Assembly: GCF_040054535.1 (NCBI RefSeq)
Contig: NC_090778.1
Coordinates: 13,051,501-13,115,500, forward strand
DNA from: Antennarius striatus
Taxonomy: Eukaryota; Chordata; Actinopteri; Lophiiformes; Antennariidae
Reading direction: 5' to 3'
Length of the DNA stretch: 64,000 nt
Part shown: positions 14,883 to 27,400 of the stretch, piece after piece
How positions within the stretch are numbered: the stretch's first letter is position 1
How the letters are laid out: each line of letters starts with the position of its first letter
Program-made: the position numbers and the translations under genes
Notes under the pieces: generated by a model
Told to the model about the DNA's origin: nothing
Databases searched by the model: none
Seen by the model: only the letters and a program-made list of their open reading frames with translations

Positions 14883-16629
14883 CTGCCCTACTCCTCACTG
14901 ACCCCACCCTCCCCCTGCTCCTCCTCCCTTCTTCCCTCCATCGGTCCTGTCAAGGTCACTCTGTCCCTCCCTGGTATCTTCCCTGTCACACTCCTGTTTC
15001 GTTCTATGGCCACCTCCCCTCCAATGTGCCTGTTGCTGCACAATGTTGTTACTGCTGACGAAGCTTAAACAGCCTCTGCAGCAAGCTTTTGAGTTATTTT
15101 GGCACATTTGGCACCATGCTCCTGTAGGCTTTTCATATTTTTCACCGATAACCTCGATACATCCTGCCTTGCTCTGTGGCGTGTCCAGTAAGCACTGGAT
15201 AACCTGCTCATTAACAGACTTGTGGCCCTGAGCGATCATAGTGCGGGGCATTTAGCCCCCGGTGCTGCATGCGATGGGACCAGCCCTGTGTCATAATAGA
15301 GAATGAATAAATGGGGTCCTGTCCCTGTTTTATGAATTCAGCTCAAAGTTAAACTGGGGCCCACTAGGAATATGCTTGATATGCCAGATTACCAACCCAT
15401 CCTTAATGACACATGTATTGAAAACCAAATTCCTATTTCAATGCACATCTGCTGCGGCAGAATGACGTTCTATAACAAAAAAAAAAACTTATTCCAGCAC
15501 TTTGCTTTTAAATCTTTGAATGTCTTGCAGAACTTGAATGATATCTTTACCAGAGGTATCGGAGAGAACAAACATTTAATGTAGACATGCAGTGCAGCAT
15601 TTTTGACACATAGTGTTAAATATAGTGTCGCAGCTTCCATCTTGGAACAATGAATTTGATCCAGGTTATGAGGTGTGTTGGCTTGCAGCTTACATGGAAC
15701 ACAGAAGACTGACAACACACAATGGAGGTCTTGAAAATGAAATTATTTTCGATGGATAGTTTGTGGATTGCTGGAACAGCTTGTAAGCAGCTTTCACTTA
15801 TGCATAACAATATGAAAAGAAGCATATATCTCCCTGCTTTTGAGATGTATTTTACGGACATTATTGCTCCACTTCTTGTTTGTGTGTTTTATTTCCTCTT
15901 ACCCCGAAGCATTTCTGTGAGCTGGCATCATTTTATGTTATACAGTAGTTGCCTCTGCTGCTCCCTTTAGCCTTGAGTCTCAGAGCAGTGTGGTTATTAG
16001 CACTAACTTACTGTAGGGAGGTGGAAGAGCCATGCGGGGTAAGTAAAGCTGTAGTGATGATCTTTGCCACGAGTGATAATGAGTGCCAAGGTAATCCTTG
16101 CCTGTGACCACGCAAAAACAAACCAACAAACAAACAAGTGTTTTATCTGCACCCACAGTCTGTAACAAAATGCCACCAGATAATTCACAATCACATATCT
16201 AGAACCATCACCCAACCGTCACTCTCCACACTTTACTGAGTCTTATCAGTTTGTATACAGAGCACATGGGGAAATCAGAGATAAACAATCATACCTTGAG
16301 GACCTAAACTTGCTCCCTCCCCTAAAACCGCTGTAATAATGATACCCCCCCCCCTACCCTAACAGCTTTATTCGTTTATCTCACAAAGCAATCAGACAGA
16401 TAACAGTGCTCTGAAACCCTTTCTTCGGCTCAGTGATGGGGACCGTGTACCGAGGACCTCACTAATGTAACCCTGGAGCCCTGGGCTTGTTAGCTGGAGC
16501 AACCTCTGAAAGAAAAGAAAGTGAGTTAGAGGAAGAGAACTGGAGAGAACGATGAGCACAGTAGGGGAGTTCTGTGAGTGTATAGAGCACTGAGAGTGGA
16601 CAATGGCATAAGAGGATGTTTTTACAAAT

Positions 16630-16635
16630 GTGTGT

Positions 16636-16721
<86 letters not shown>
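16630..16721. repeat. (TG)n microsatellite
   Basis: About 92 bp with one TA interruption near 16640. Confidence 0.98.
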
Positions 16722-16725
<4 letters not shown>

Positions 16726-18249
16726 AGCACTGTACTACTTCTCTAGATAAAAGGAAGGAAAAGCGAATCTCTTTCCCATGTGTCAGGAGTCTGTCCCTTT
16801 GAATGAGAGTTAAATCCATCAAGTCAAAGTGGAAGAGCTCTCTTTCCCTCTCCCTTCCTGTTGCTTATTCTCTTCTACTTCCTCTTCCCCCTTTGATCTG
16901 ATTGTTTCTCGCTCGCCCGCTGGACCAAATCAATCTGCGATCCACAGATCATGTCATCACGGAAAGAAGACCGGGACACGTGTGCTTGAGCCGGCTTGCA
17001 TGAATCCCACATGTGTGTACGCAGCCTGAGTGTCCCCTCACAAGCATGACAGCAGTCTTCCTGCTTTGCTTATGAATAAAGATGATATTAATCCCTAAAA
17101 CATGGAGGAGGGGATTACAGTGTTTGATGTGGTGCATGTCTGTGGCAATGGAGTGCTTTCACCCAGTGGTGGTGGCATGTTTGGACTTCCAAGAAACACT
17201 ATGAAAGGAGGGAAATATAAGAAAGAGGAAGAAAAAGCCACATTTCTCTGCTTATGCACATTGAAGATGTGTGTAGGTGTGAAAATGCTGTTTAGGTAAT
17301 TTCTGAAAGATTTTCATTTTGAGCAATATAGCTGAATTTTTAGGTCTAGCTGTCTCTCATACTTCCATATGCCAATATTCCTTCAATTTTCTCCAAGTTC
17401 TCATCACACAAAAAAGAATGGTGGGAGGAAAAATTAAACAAACAAAAAAAAGCTAAGCAACCAATCTCCCAAAATAGGTCAGTTTGAAAGCTCCGTGAAT
17501 TTTTATACAACCTCTTAAGGAGCTTTTTAGGAGTGACGATGGTGAGGGAGAAGACGAAAGGATGTCTTTCTCGCTCAGATATAAAACTGCTGGGTCGAGG
17601 TTCATGGAAGGGCCATGAAGACTGCTACTGCCCCCTGGTGTGTGCCCACTGAGATAACCTTTTTTTTTTTTATCTGAAGGATGTCTGTGGCTGAGCGTTT
17701 GGCAAGGCACAAGCATGTGGGTTCACCTCCACATATAGTTATTGTGCTCACAGCTTCAATGAAGATGTAGGTGGCCAAAACATCAAAGGAGGATGAATAA
17801 AATGCCACTTTTTTCACCTTCACAATTCCTCCATCAGTAGCTCTCAGAACCCACACAAGCACAGGGGAGAGAGAAAAATCAATGAAGATTTGCTAGACTT
17901 GGCCTGTTTATTCAGAAAATCAGTGATTTTGTGGGCCTCACGTTCAGGATTAGGTTGTATAAGAATAAGGAGGTACTATCTGACTCATCATCCTGAAATA
18001 ACACAAGCTATTATTCATATCCTGGGTGGAGGATGAACAACATTATTAATACTGTTGATAAGGCTCTCACTTCAGCGCCAACCGCTCATACTTTTCTCTC
18101 TGAATCTGTTGTATATTATCTGTGCATGTTCATTTGTGTCCACTTCTGTTCAAAATGGGAAACCAGACCTCATAAAAGTGTTTCATTTATTTGTGATCAG
18201 CATTTGAGAATTAATGTAATACTCGATTTTTAGTCATTTATAAGATAAG

Positions 18250-18280
18250 TTCATTGAACAAAATTGTTCTGTTCAATGAT
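18250..18280. repeat. Short inverted repeat
   Basis: TCATTGAACA and TGTTCAATGA are perfect complements about 9 bases apart. AT-rich and in gene-free sequence; may be chance. Confidence 0.35.
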
Positions 18281-18715
18281 AGTTTTTCATCACAGAGGGC
18301 GAAAATGAATAAAATATGAGGGGGGGGAAACAGATCACACCTGTTTTAAAGAGTTTCATAACATTTGGTGTAATTGCATGAGGCACAAAGGTGCACAACT
18401 GACCTGTTGTCATAAAATTTGTGTTTGAAAATGTAATGATTCCAGGTGGACTGGCTGCAAAATCACTCAAAAGACACTCTCCAGCACCAGTGTTTGTCCA
18501 GTCTAACCTCCCGTGGAAGAATTATGACTCATAATGACGTGCAACCTCTGTAGATGAAAAACTGTCATTTTATGATCAAAATAAGAAACAAGTCATAATT
18601 TTAAGACCTCTTATATTACATTAAATTAAATATTATTGTCGATATGAAGTTCTATAATTAAAAACTACCCTGCCAATTACTGTCGTTGTTACCAAGGAAA
18701 TGGTTTCAGTTCTGA

Positions 18716-18955
18716 CTTGGGGTCTTTCTGTGTGGTGCTTGGTTCCCTGCAGGGGTTCTGCTTTCTACAACAGACAAAAAAAAACATGCAATGTAGGTGT
18801 GAATATGAGTGTGAATGCTTGTTTTTTCAGACCTGTGATGAATCGGTGACCTGGGCAGTGTGAAGCCCGCCTCACAGGCAGTGTCTGCTGGGATGTGCTC
18901 CGGTCTCCCCATGACCCTGCAAAGGATAAGCAGCTATAAAATGGATAAATCCATT
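18716..18955 (+). repeat. Dispersed teleost repeat, plus orientation
   Basis: Contains GTAGGTGTGAATATGAGTGT, then GACCTGTGATGAATCGGTGA, CTGCTGGGATGTGCTCCG, CCATGACCCTGCAAAGGATA and AAATGGATAAA. This order matches a high-copy interspersed repeat familiar from fish genomes (recalled, not searched). Diverged. Confidence 0.55.
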
Positions 18956-20020
18956 TCTGGTAAAGCACACTGGATCTTAAAGTGGTCACAGTAATGTCAG
19001 TGTGGTGTTCACAGCTTGTTTTCCAGTAGGAAAACTAAAACAAATGTCTTATCCAATGATAGAATGCAAAGTTTGAGTTTTGGATTTTCAGATAAAGAGA
19101 CAGTTCAACTGTTCACATAGAATTTTATGACATTATCATATTACATGTGGAGGACAGTGGAAAAAAATCATATATTAATTTTAATCATGAATTGCATTAA
19201 AGGCTAAAATTGTCTTACTTTTCTTTCATCATGCCCAGACTTCCTTTTCACCTCAGTGATATCAAACAAATCCTAACATAAATGTGGTCGATCACTGTTG
19301 GTCTGTTCACTGCAGAGCAGCGAGAAAACCAGCTTGGCATCTCTCCTCTCTTTGCTTTCATCTCAGCATCACTGGTTGAGTAAATTTGCCTCTACTGTTC
19401 AAGCATGACAACTGGATGTCCAAACCAAAGAGAGCTCTGCCTCTTTTCTCTGGAACCAGGTGTCTTTCTAATGGCATGTATGCATATCTATCAAAGAAAG
19501 TCATTTAAACACTATGATACAAGCAAATCTTCACAAATTGATGGCAAATGTGATAAAATCAGCATTTTCTGATCAAGATTTGATTTCATTTAAAACAATT
19601 AGCAATAATACAGTATAATAATTAACAATACTAATATTAAACCAATTCCCCAAAACACTTCCTTGTGATGAGTGTAAGATCGTGTTTGTGATTTATTAAG
19701 GACAAATATTTGCAAGGCTGTAACAAGACACTGACTGAACATTAAGGCTCTGATTTGTCCAGAAGAAAACATTGTGTTTAATTCTGAAGTAGGAACTTCT
19801 TCGATCTTTGCGATGTTTCCAATCCTTGGTTGATGTCTTTGTTTGATATTTTCAAACATGTAAGCTTGATTTTTTGCACTATAATCCAGTTTATGTGTTG
19901 TGTTACTTTCATCTCAAATTGATCATGTTTATATTTGTGTTTATGTACTGTATTTGCAGGCGTATATGAACAAAATTGATTTATAGTTCTATACATGCAG
20001 ACCTGCAAAACCATTCACAC

Positions 20021-20088
<68 letters not shown>

Positions 20089-23000
20089 CAACATTGTTTT
20101 CTTCCCCCGCCATCAGGTAGCCAATTCATCCTGTCATGGAGATTTGTTCTTTTCCTTATTAAGAACAGGTGGCCATGAGATATGAGATAGGACTCTCATT
20201 TTTCATCACTGCTGCACTCCATGAGTCCAAACCAATGATCAAAACATTGAGCTGCTTCAAATCATCTCTTATCCAAGACTGATAGATAGGAGGAGTGATG
20301 GCAGAAACAACTAGTTTGTGCGTGATTGCGTGCATACTTGCGTTTGTGTGTCTGTATGTGTGCGCGTGCGTGTGTGTGTAAAATAATGTGTGTTTTTGTG
20401 AGACCACAGGTTCAGTGCATTAGTGTGACTTAGCACATGTGCATTCTTCCACATCTCCATGTTTTCTGTATGTTTTCTTGTGCACATTTGGTCTTGTAAG
20501 GCTGCTTTCAAAACGGTCTATGTGGGAGCAAATGTTGAGCTTTTAGGGTAAGTTTGAGAACAAGGTTTCCTGGCCCACAGCTGTGACGGATTGCTCGATA
20601 TGCTCATTTTCCACACTGGTGGCATTTTGTAAGCAGTTTCTTTGTCAACACCCACCCCTCCGCCGACACACAAACTTCCCATCTCCTTTTCTTTATCCAA
20701 TCGTAGCTCATCTGTGTTGCACAATGCTTATCGCTTTGAAAGGGAAAACAACGTGCATCTCAAAGAGAAGAGATGAAAGCGGTTTAATGATCTATAATAC
20801 ATGGCCGACATTCATTGGCACAGAATGAAAGCTTTAGGTGTTGGAGTAAGAACGTCAGACTGTGAGGAATCGAGACAACTTTTTCTTTGTGTCACCTACG
20901 TTTACTGATTACTTTTAGCGAGAAGCCCGCCGTCATGGCCATTGTGTCTCTAATTCTTCCTGGACAGCTTTACTCTCCTCTAAATGAGATTATAAAAAGA
21001 CAAACCAGACAATGATGACAGACTGACTGAAAAAAACAAAAACATATTACAGGTAATTTTAGGAATGTGTGAGGCATGTGTTCATTGAATTTTGTCCATT
21101 CCATCTCATCACAAAATCTGTAATAAGTGACAAATGTTCTGCTACACATATCCTCACAGACTTGGCAGATGATTTCAGTGATTTTTTTTTTATCGCACAG
21201 CGATGACACCAATGGAGGCAGCACTGTGCGACAGATTTGGTTTTCCGTCCTGCACACAATAATTTATGTGTATTAAATTATGTGATGAAGACACCCAAAC
21301 CTTCCACGTCTGTTTCTTTCATGAATTTCCCTCAGCTTTTTTTATTAGTTGTGCTACATGCCACTCAATTCAGGCTGATGAGATTAGTCATTGCCTGTCC
21401 CATCTGTTGTGTTCATGACTCATTTGTTTACCCGTTGGTCCACATCAGCGCTTACTGCAACCAGGGGGATCCCTTTGGTGCACGAGTGGCTGCAGGATTT
21501 TGAGGTCAACTTAGCTCAATGATTCACTACATTTTTCACGAACAAGCTATTAATAAAAGAGAATATCACCATTTCTAATCACAATGAAAAGGATTAAATT
21601 AGAAAATCCCAAATCATAGAGCCAAAGGGGAATTTGGTGATGAAATGTGCTGTTGCTCTGGGCAACCAATGTCTTCACAACCTGATGATCTACTGCGTGT
21701 TGTTCTCATTTATGAGGATGTCAAGCAGTTTGTCCTTTGGTTGTTGTCAACAACAGTTGCAGATATAAATATGATAATATGATGCATGGCAAGTTTAGGA
21801 AATAATACATTAAATAGATGTGTGTGGCAGCACAGATGCAGACAGATGACAGGTGAATTCCAAATTTGTCCTGCATCTATCTTTTATAACCCACAAATGT
21901 TTAGAATTACAGTTAAACTGATATGCATTTTTTTTACGTCAGATAATCTGTTTTTATGTTTGATATAATGAAAAATCATCAGCTCAATGATCAGATTTTT
22001 TTTAACCTGCAAAGAAGTTCTGCTTCAAGGGGACAACAGTGAGCATCCATTCTATAATTAAGAGTAAGCAAATTAAATTAAGTAAATAATGTTAATTATA
22101 AATACTAATGCTGTAAATAAATGTTCCAAAACCTATTGACAAAGTGACTGAATTTCTCTTACTTGATAGAGATGAATTAAATGCCATCTGCTGTATATCA
22201 CACAATCATTTCTGGTGAATTTATTGTCTGTGGTCTCAATTATCAGTTTTGCAATCTGTGAGCTAGTAATCTGTGTTTGATGTCTAATGATAAAAATGCA
22301 CAACATTCAGTCAGTTCAGCTATTGATATCCAAAATGCTGATAAGAGATGCTGGAATGCATCTATCCATTGTTCTACAAAAAAAAAAAAAAGCAATTAAG
22401 AGCTATGTTTCCAAATCAAGGTCTCTCACATGGTGCAGCGTGAGAAGGCCTTGACTGAGTGCTCTCACAAGTCAAGGGCACAGCCTGGCAAACAAACCAA
22501 GACATCAGACTGCATAGAACCAAAGCGTAGCTGAGGAGCCTGAAGCGATCAGTTACCTATGCGGTTCTTCACTCCTTTCACAATACAAAGCCAACACTCA
22601 TTACATAAAGTAAATTAGACTTGGCTGACTCAATTACATGCCTGTGTGCTTTAATAGAGGGAGAAGTGATGATAAGTCGCTAAGAATATGCCGTGCCCTG
22701 CTGGTTCTGACTGACTGCGCAATTTTTCACACAATAATGTGTCCTCTAAATATCTTTGTAACTAAGCTTTCCAGGAAAACTCTGGCATTGTGTGAGAGGG
22801 GATTTGTTGGCAAATGTATACCCAAAGGCACATCTCACATCAGAAGCTGACTTGATTCTTAATTAAATGGACAGAATACAGCAGCAGTGACAGCTCTGCT
22901 GTGCTTCTGCCTCAGTAAAATTTAACAGTCACTAAAATTTCTTCAAAGTAATGATTAATGCATCTGATTTTTATGATCTGTATTCAGTGTAGCATCATGG

Positions 23001-23402
23001 GTAATTAAATAATGGTCCACATAGCACTGAATGCCCTCATAAAATGGCAAGGCCATAATTATGAAGCTTGGTTACCTTCTGACTCAAATTCTAATTGTGT
23101 ATCAATAGAAAAAGTAGAATATGTTGCAGGATTAATACCAAAAACCACCCAAGCTGCTCAAAACCTCCCAGCTATAATATCTCAGTCAATAACATTCAGT
23201 CTTCCTGTTAATATAGTTTTGAAGTACAGTAGATTTTTAACAAAGCACATTTATTAATTGAGCAATTTCAAAAATCCATTAAGTGATACATGGAAAAAAC
23301 AACATTGAAATAGTCATTCTAAACATACAGTATTCACATTCAAGTTTTATATTGTACATTATCAATACTTTAAATCAAAATAAGACCAAAATGCACATTT
23401 CT
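18956..23402. other. Intergenic sequence downstream of prodh
   Basis: No exon-like segment recognised. Contains one CA microsatellite and an impure GT/GC tract near 20333-20381. Confidence 0.5.
20016..20085. repeat. (CA)n microsatellite
   Basis: About 70 bp with one CG interruption near the start. Confidence 0.97.
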
Positions 23403-24240
23403 TTTATTCCCTTGCCTATTATCTTGAAAAAGCAACGTGCCAGACCTGCAGGCGTCGGTACAGTCACTCTATGAATACTGAGCATTTAATGTACTTTCTC
23501 AGTGACCAAGAATGCAGCTTCTTTTCCAAAATACAATAACCAAAGCAATGCTCTCTAGGAGTGTGCTGTGAGGAATCATTTATGCTTTCTCAGTGATTCA
23601 TGAACTGGCATCATTTTCACCTTGGCAGTGCTACACACAAATATACAGTACAGAGAAGCCTCCTCTGGGGATTATGTGGCTGTCTAGAAGTCAAACATTA
23701 TATAAGACGGGAACATTGCTGTTTTCTTTACTACCATTTAAATCAAGCACGTTATTTTTACTATTGTTGTCCCCCTCCAAGATAAATAGGGTTATAAAAT
23801 GTGAAGCAAGCCCGGGTCCCATTGACATTTTAGGGAGTCCTTTTGGAGCACTAAAGATGCACACTTGATGGATACCAGAATTCTAAAAACAATGGGAAGA
23901 CAAAATGAGACATGCTTACGGATGAAGAGTTGAATAAAGATAAGAAATATAGAGAACATGGAGAGAGCACAGGTGAAAGGAATGAGGTGGAGGTGGATAA
24001 CATCGGTAACAGAATGAAAAAAACAACAGTAGGAAGAGAGGAAAAGTAAGTGACATGATGAAACAGTCCATCAGCAAGAAAACCCCAGGATATGGTAGAA
24101 AAAGAGATTTAGACAGAGGAAGAGCTGCACCGAAGGAGAGAAGAAAATGACAGAAGCAGCTTTCAACCAGAGAAAATAAATAGGAAAACAAATAAAATTC
24201 AATACATTGACAGTTCCTATTTGTGTTTTCTTCCGTGCTT
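23403..24240 (-). other. prodh: Probable prodh 3' UTR
   Basis: Sequence downstream of the prodh stop with no open reading frame of note. The nearest minus-strand AATAAA I can find is at 23403-23408, with another at 23250-23255. The extent is therefore only a guess, since variant signals could end the transcript sooner. Confidence 0.35.
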
Positions 24241-24431
24241 TCAGTATGCCGGTCTGTAGAAGAGCTCCCCAGAGGCAAGTCTGCGTTTCAGTTCCTGCCA
24301 CAGTAGCTCCCTCTCCTTTTGTGCACCCTTCATGAAACCACGGTTTTCCTGTGCTCTCCGAGACAAGTAGGGTATCACCTCATTCACCGGCCCATAGGGG
24401 ACATACTTAAAGACAGGGAAGCCTGCCTGTC
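24241..24431 (-). CDS. prodh: prodh coding exon 14 (last) with stop
   Basis: Encodes [16 protein letters not shown], then [19 protein letters not shown], and ends FYRPAY-TGA at 24243-24241. Contains the carboxylate-binding RR pair. CCCAG acceptor. Confidence 0.96.
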
Positions 24432-27400
24432 CTGGGGTTGACAGTGCATAAGTGGGACAGGGGGAAAAAAAAATTGTTATTGACTAATCAAGATGAAGAT
24501 GACAAATGCAGATATGTTCAATCAAAATATAAACACAACTCTTAAGATTTGTTTTCCCGGAACAGTTATCTCTTGCCGAGATAATCCATCCACCTGTCAT
24601 GTAAGGCATAATAAAATAAGGGATTAGATAATGATTACTGCAGGAGTGTGCCTCTGCCTCAATGAAAATCTTGAGGAAGCATGCAATTGGTATACAGGCT
24701 GCAGGAACATCCACCAGAGCAGCTGTGAGTACGCAAAATGTCAGTGAAAATCAAGCTTCTAATCTTGGAATGTAGCGTAATGACGACTGATCCAGTTATG
24801 GAACAGTGGATGGTGAATTAGCTGCGGCAGCTTATGATGCAACAAAGTTTACATATAAATGAGTCTAACCACGAGCAAACACGTTGCCGCTCTTAGCAAA
24901 ACATCTTGCAATCGGTCAAGAATACAAAGAAAACACCGATAAATGTCCAGAGCGCCAGAGAAAGTCCGCCAAAGGAGATCAATTGCTACAAAGCACTGGC
25001 AGCCAATGAATAAACTTGAAAATGTTAACTTAATCTGAGGTAATCCTGCCAAGATCAGATTCACAATTGCTTTTAAAGGTATCTGCGTCCACAATATTTA
25101 CATCTGTATCCCTATCCGGTTAAGTCTCCAGTTAAGTATAATACATGTTTTGTTTTAGTTTTTTTTTTTAAGGAAAAAAAGCACATTTAGAGTTTTAATT
25201 TTATTACAAATTGTTCAAAACACACCTTTGCCATTAACAGTCATGTTAATATTGACATGAATGGATTACTTTTACAAAGTGCTCTTTAACTCCCAGCTTC
25301 TCCAAAATTACAATTACCGTTATTTATGGACTACTGAACGTGCCTGTCTATAAGCCACATGTGATGAAGAGATATTTACACAGAAATTTTTAATTCACCA
25401 CTATTTTCCGAGCAGTGCCTGTTAGGAACGTCAATGTCCAACATCTCACCATCACTTCACTATGCAGCAGCTCCGTTTCCTACTTCAACAGCCAGATCGA
25501 TTGCCTTCAACTTAAAAGCTGCACCAAATGGGTTTCTTCACGTATTTTCCAAAGAAAGTGGTGTGCATGATGTGCAAAATATCTGTTCTATGGTAGCGCT
25601 TTCCTTGGCACATTGTCTCCTCCACCTGTCTGTCTCACTCTTGCACTTGCATTTCCTGCTAGAGTGCTCCGTGTAGGCTATTAGGAGCTAAAATCTATAG
25701 ATAACGCGCATCATTGTTTTAGCCGCAGGGTTCAATGCATGTGAAGTAGTTTGTAGTCAGGAAAATACGGTAACGCAGACATAAGTGTAATTTTCTATGT
25801 TTGAAAAACTGGAAGCAAAAACAAGTTTCACTGATTTAAAATTTTCTACTACTATTTACAAATATCGATTGCAATTTCATTTGCACATTTTCATTGACTT
25901 GTTCAATTATCAGCTGTTATAGTGTGGAGGGATTTACTTTTTAACATGTTTTCCTGCCAGCGTGCAATGAACAGTGAATAAACCCCATCTGAAAGTCATC
26001 AACACAGGTTTTCCTCAGAACAACTCTCCTTATCAGATTAGCTTGTTGCAGTCACACAAGACTATTTACATTTGAATTAATGGAGCTGCCATTGTTTGAA
26101 TATTTGGCTTGTATACCGAGTCGGTTTTACTAGGGCTGCCATTGCAAAACTGTAGAAATAAATACCTGTATCTGAATCTTTTTAATGTCTTCATAATCAC
26201 TGGTAAATTGTCGAAAAATTATAAAAACAAAGACATGAACTGAACTGAGCCACAGAAAATCTAATAAAAATACTGGTCTCTTTGAGGAAACAATTCTAAC
26301 TAATTTTCTTTAACATACACTATTTTTCAAATGCATGACACTAACTGCTCTCTCTCTCTCCCCTGAGAAAAAAAGCCAGGCCATGTCAGTTCACGTCAGT
26401 CATAGTAAAGGCTGCTTAACTGCTGGCTCTCTGTGATAGACAGCTGCTGGCCATTGCGGTATCTATCTCTGACTGACAAGCAAACTGGTGAGAGCTTGCA
26501 GCAGTGCTTTGTTAAGACATTTTGTCGATACCGAGGTGTCTAAGTTCATACATCATGTTATGGGTTGCAGACTGATGTGTGAACTCCATACAGAAAAAAT
26601 GTTTTGTAAGTGCGTAGCTAAAAACTCAAAGACACAGGTGAGAGTTAAAGGGGGAGGGCACAGTTCACTTATCCTGAAACATCACTCAGCTATCAATCAT
26701 CCTGGTGGAGGGCAGGAAAGTTCAGTGCATCAACGTTGACCTACGCCGTGTTTGTGTGTTCTTTTCTTACCCAGTGGGAAGCTGATCTGATCACACATTC
26801 CCAGCAGTTGACCAAAGTACACCTTGTTCTCCGTGGGCAGGAGACCCAACTCATTCATTCTGATTGAAAGAGAATAACGTGGTTTAAATGGAGTCAAAGC
26901 AGTGTGTGTGTGTGTGTCTGTGTGTGTTAAGAATTGAAGCCATACCTCCTGATGGTGTGTTTCACTGTGTCCTCATTATGTGAAGCCACCATCACGTTGG
27001 CATTCCTGTTAAGTGCAATCTCTTCCAACACATAGTCCAGACACCTTCAAAAAATGGAGACAAACATGAAGACAGACACAATGGTGGATATTTAAATGTG
27101 TGATTGTGTTTTACATAACCGTGGACTTTTTCATTGCAAAAAACAAAAACAAAAAATGAGTTACATCAGAGCATAAACCACCCAGAAGAAATTATTTTAA
27201 TGGATTTAATTTCTTCTGCACGACAAGATTATTTTTACATGTCCAAGCAGTACAAATATTGTTCATGTGAGTATAAATTCAACACAAATCTAAACCAATT
27301 TAGGGAGGACCCCTGCATTCTGCTCTCCTGGTAGTATAGCTGTGTTAATACGTTACTGTCATCTGTATATTTTCTAATCCTACCTCATGCTGCGCTGTAG

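Noticed and set aside
17620..17730. Possible tRNA-like SINE (GGGTTCACCTCC near 17719)
   Set aside because: Only a loose B-box-like match; no A box at the right distance and no recognised body or tail.
23916..24278. 120-codon minus-strand frame overlapping the prodh 3' end
   Set aside because: In a different frame from prodh exon 14, hydrophobic low-complexity (Leu/Phe/Ser/Pro) and lying in the probable 3' UTR.
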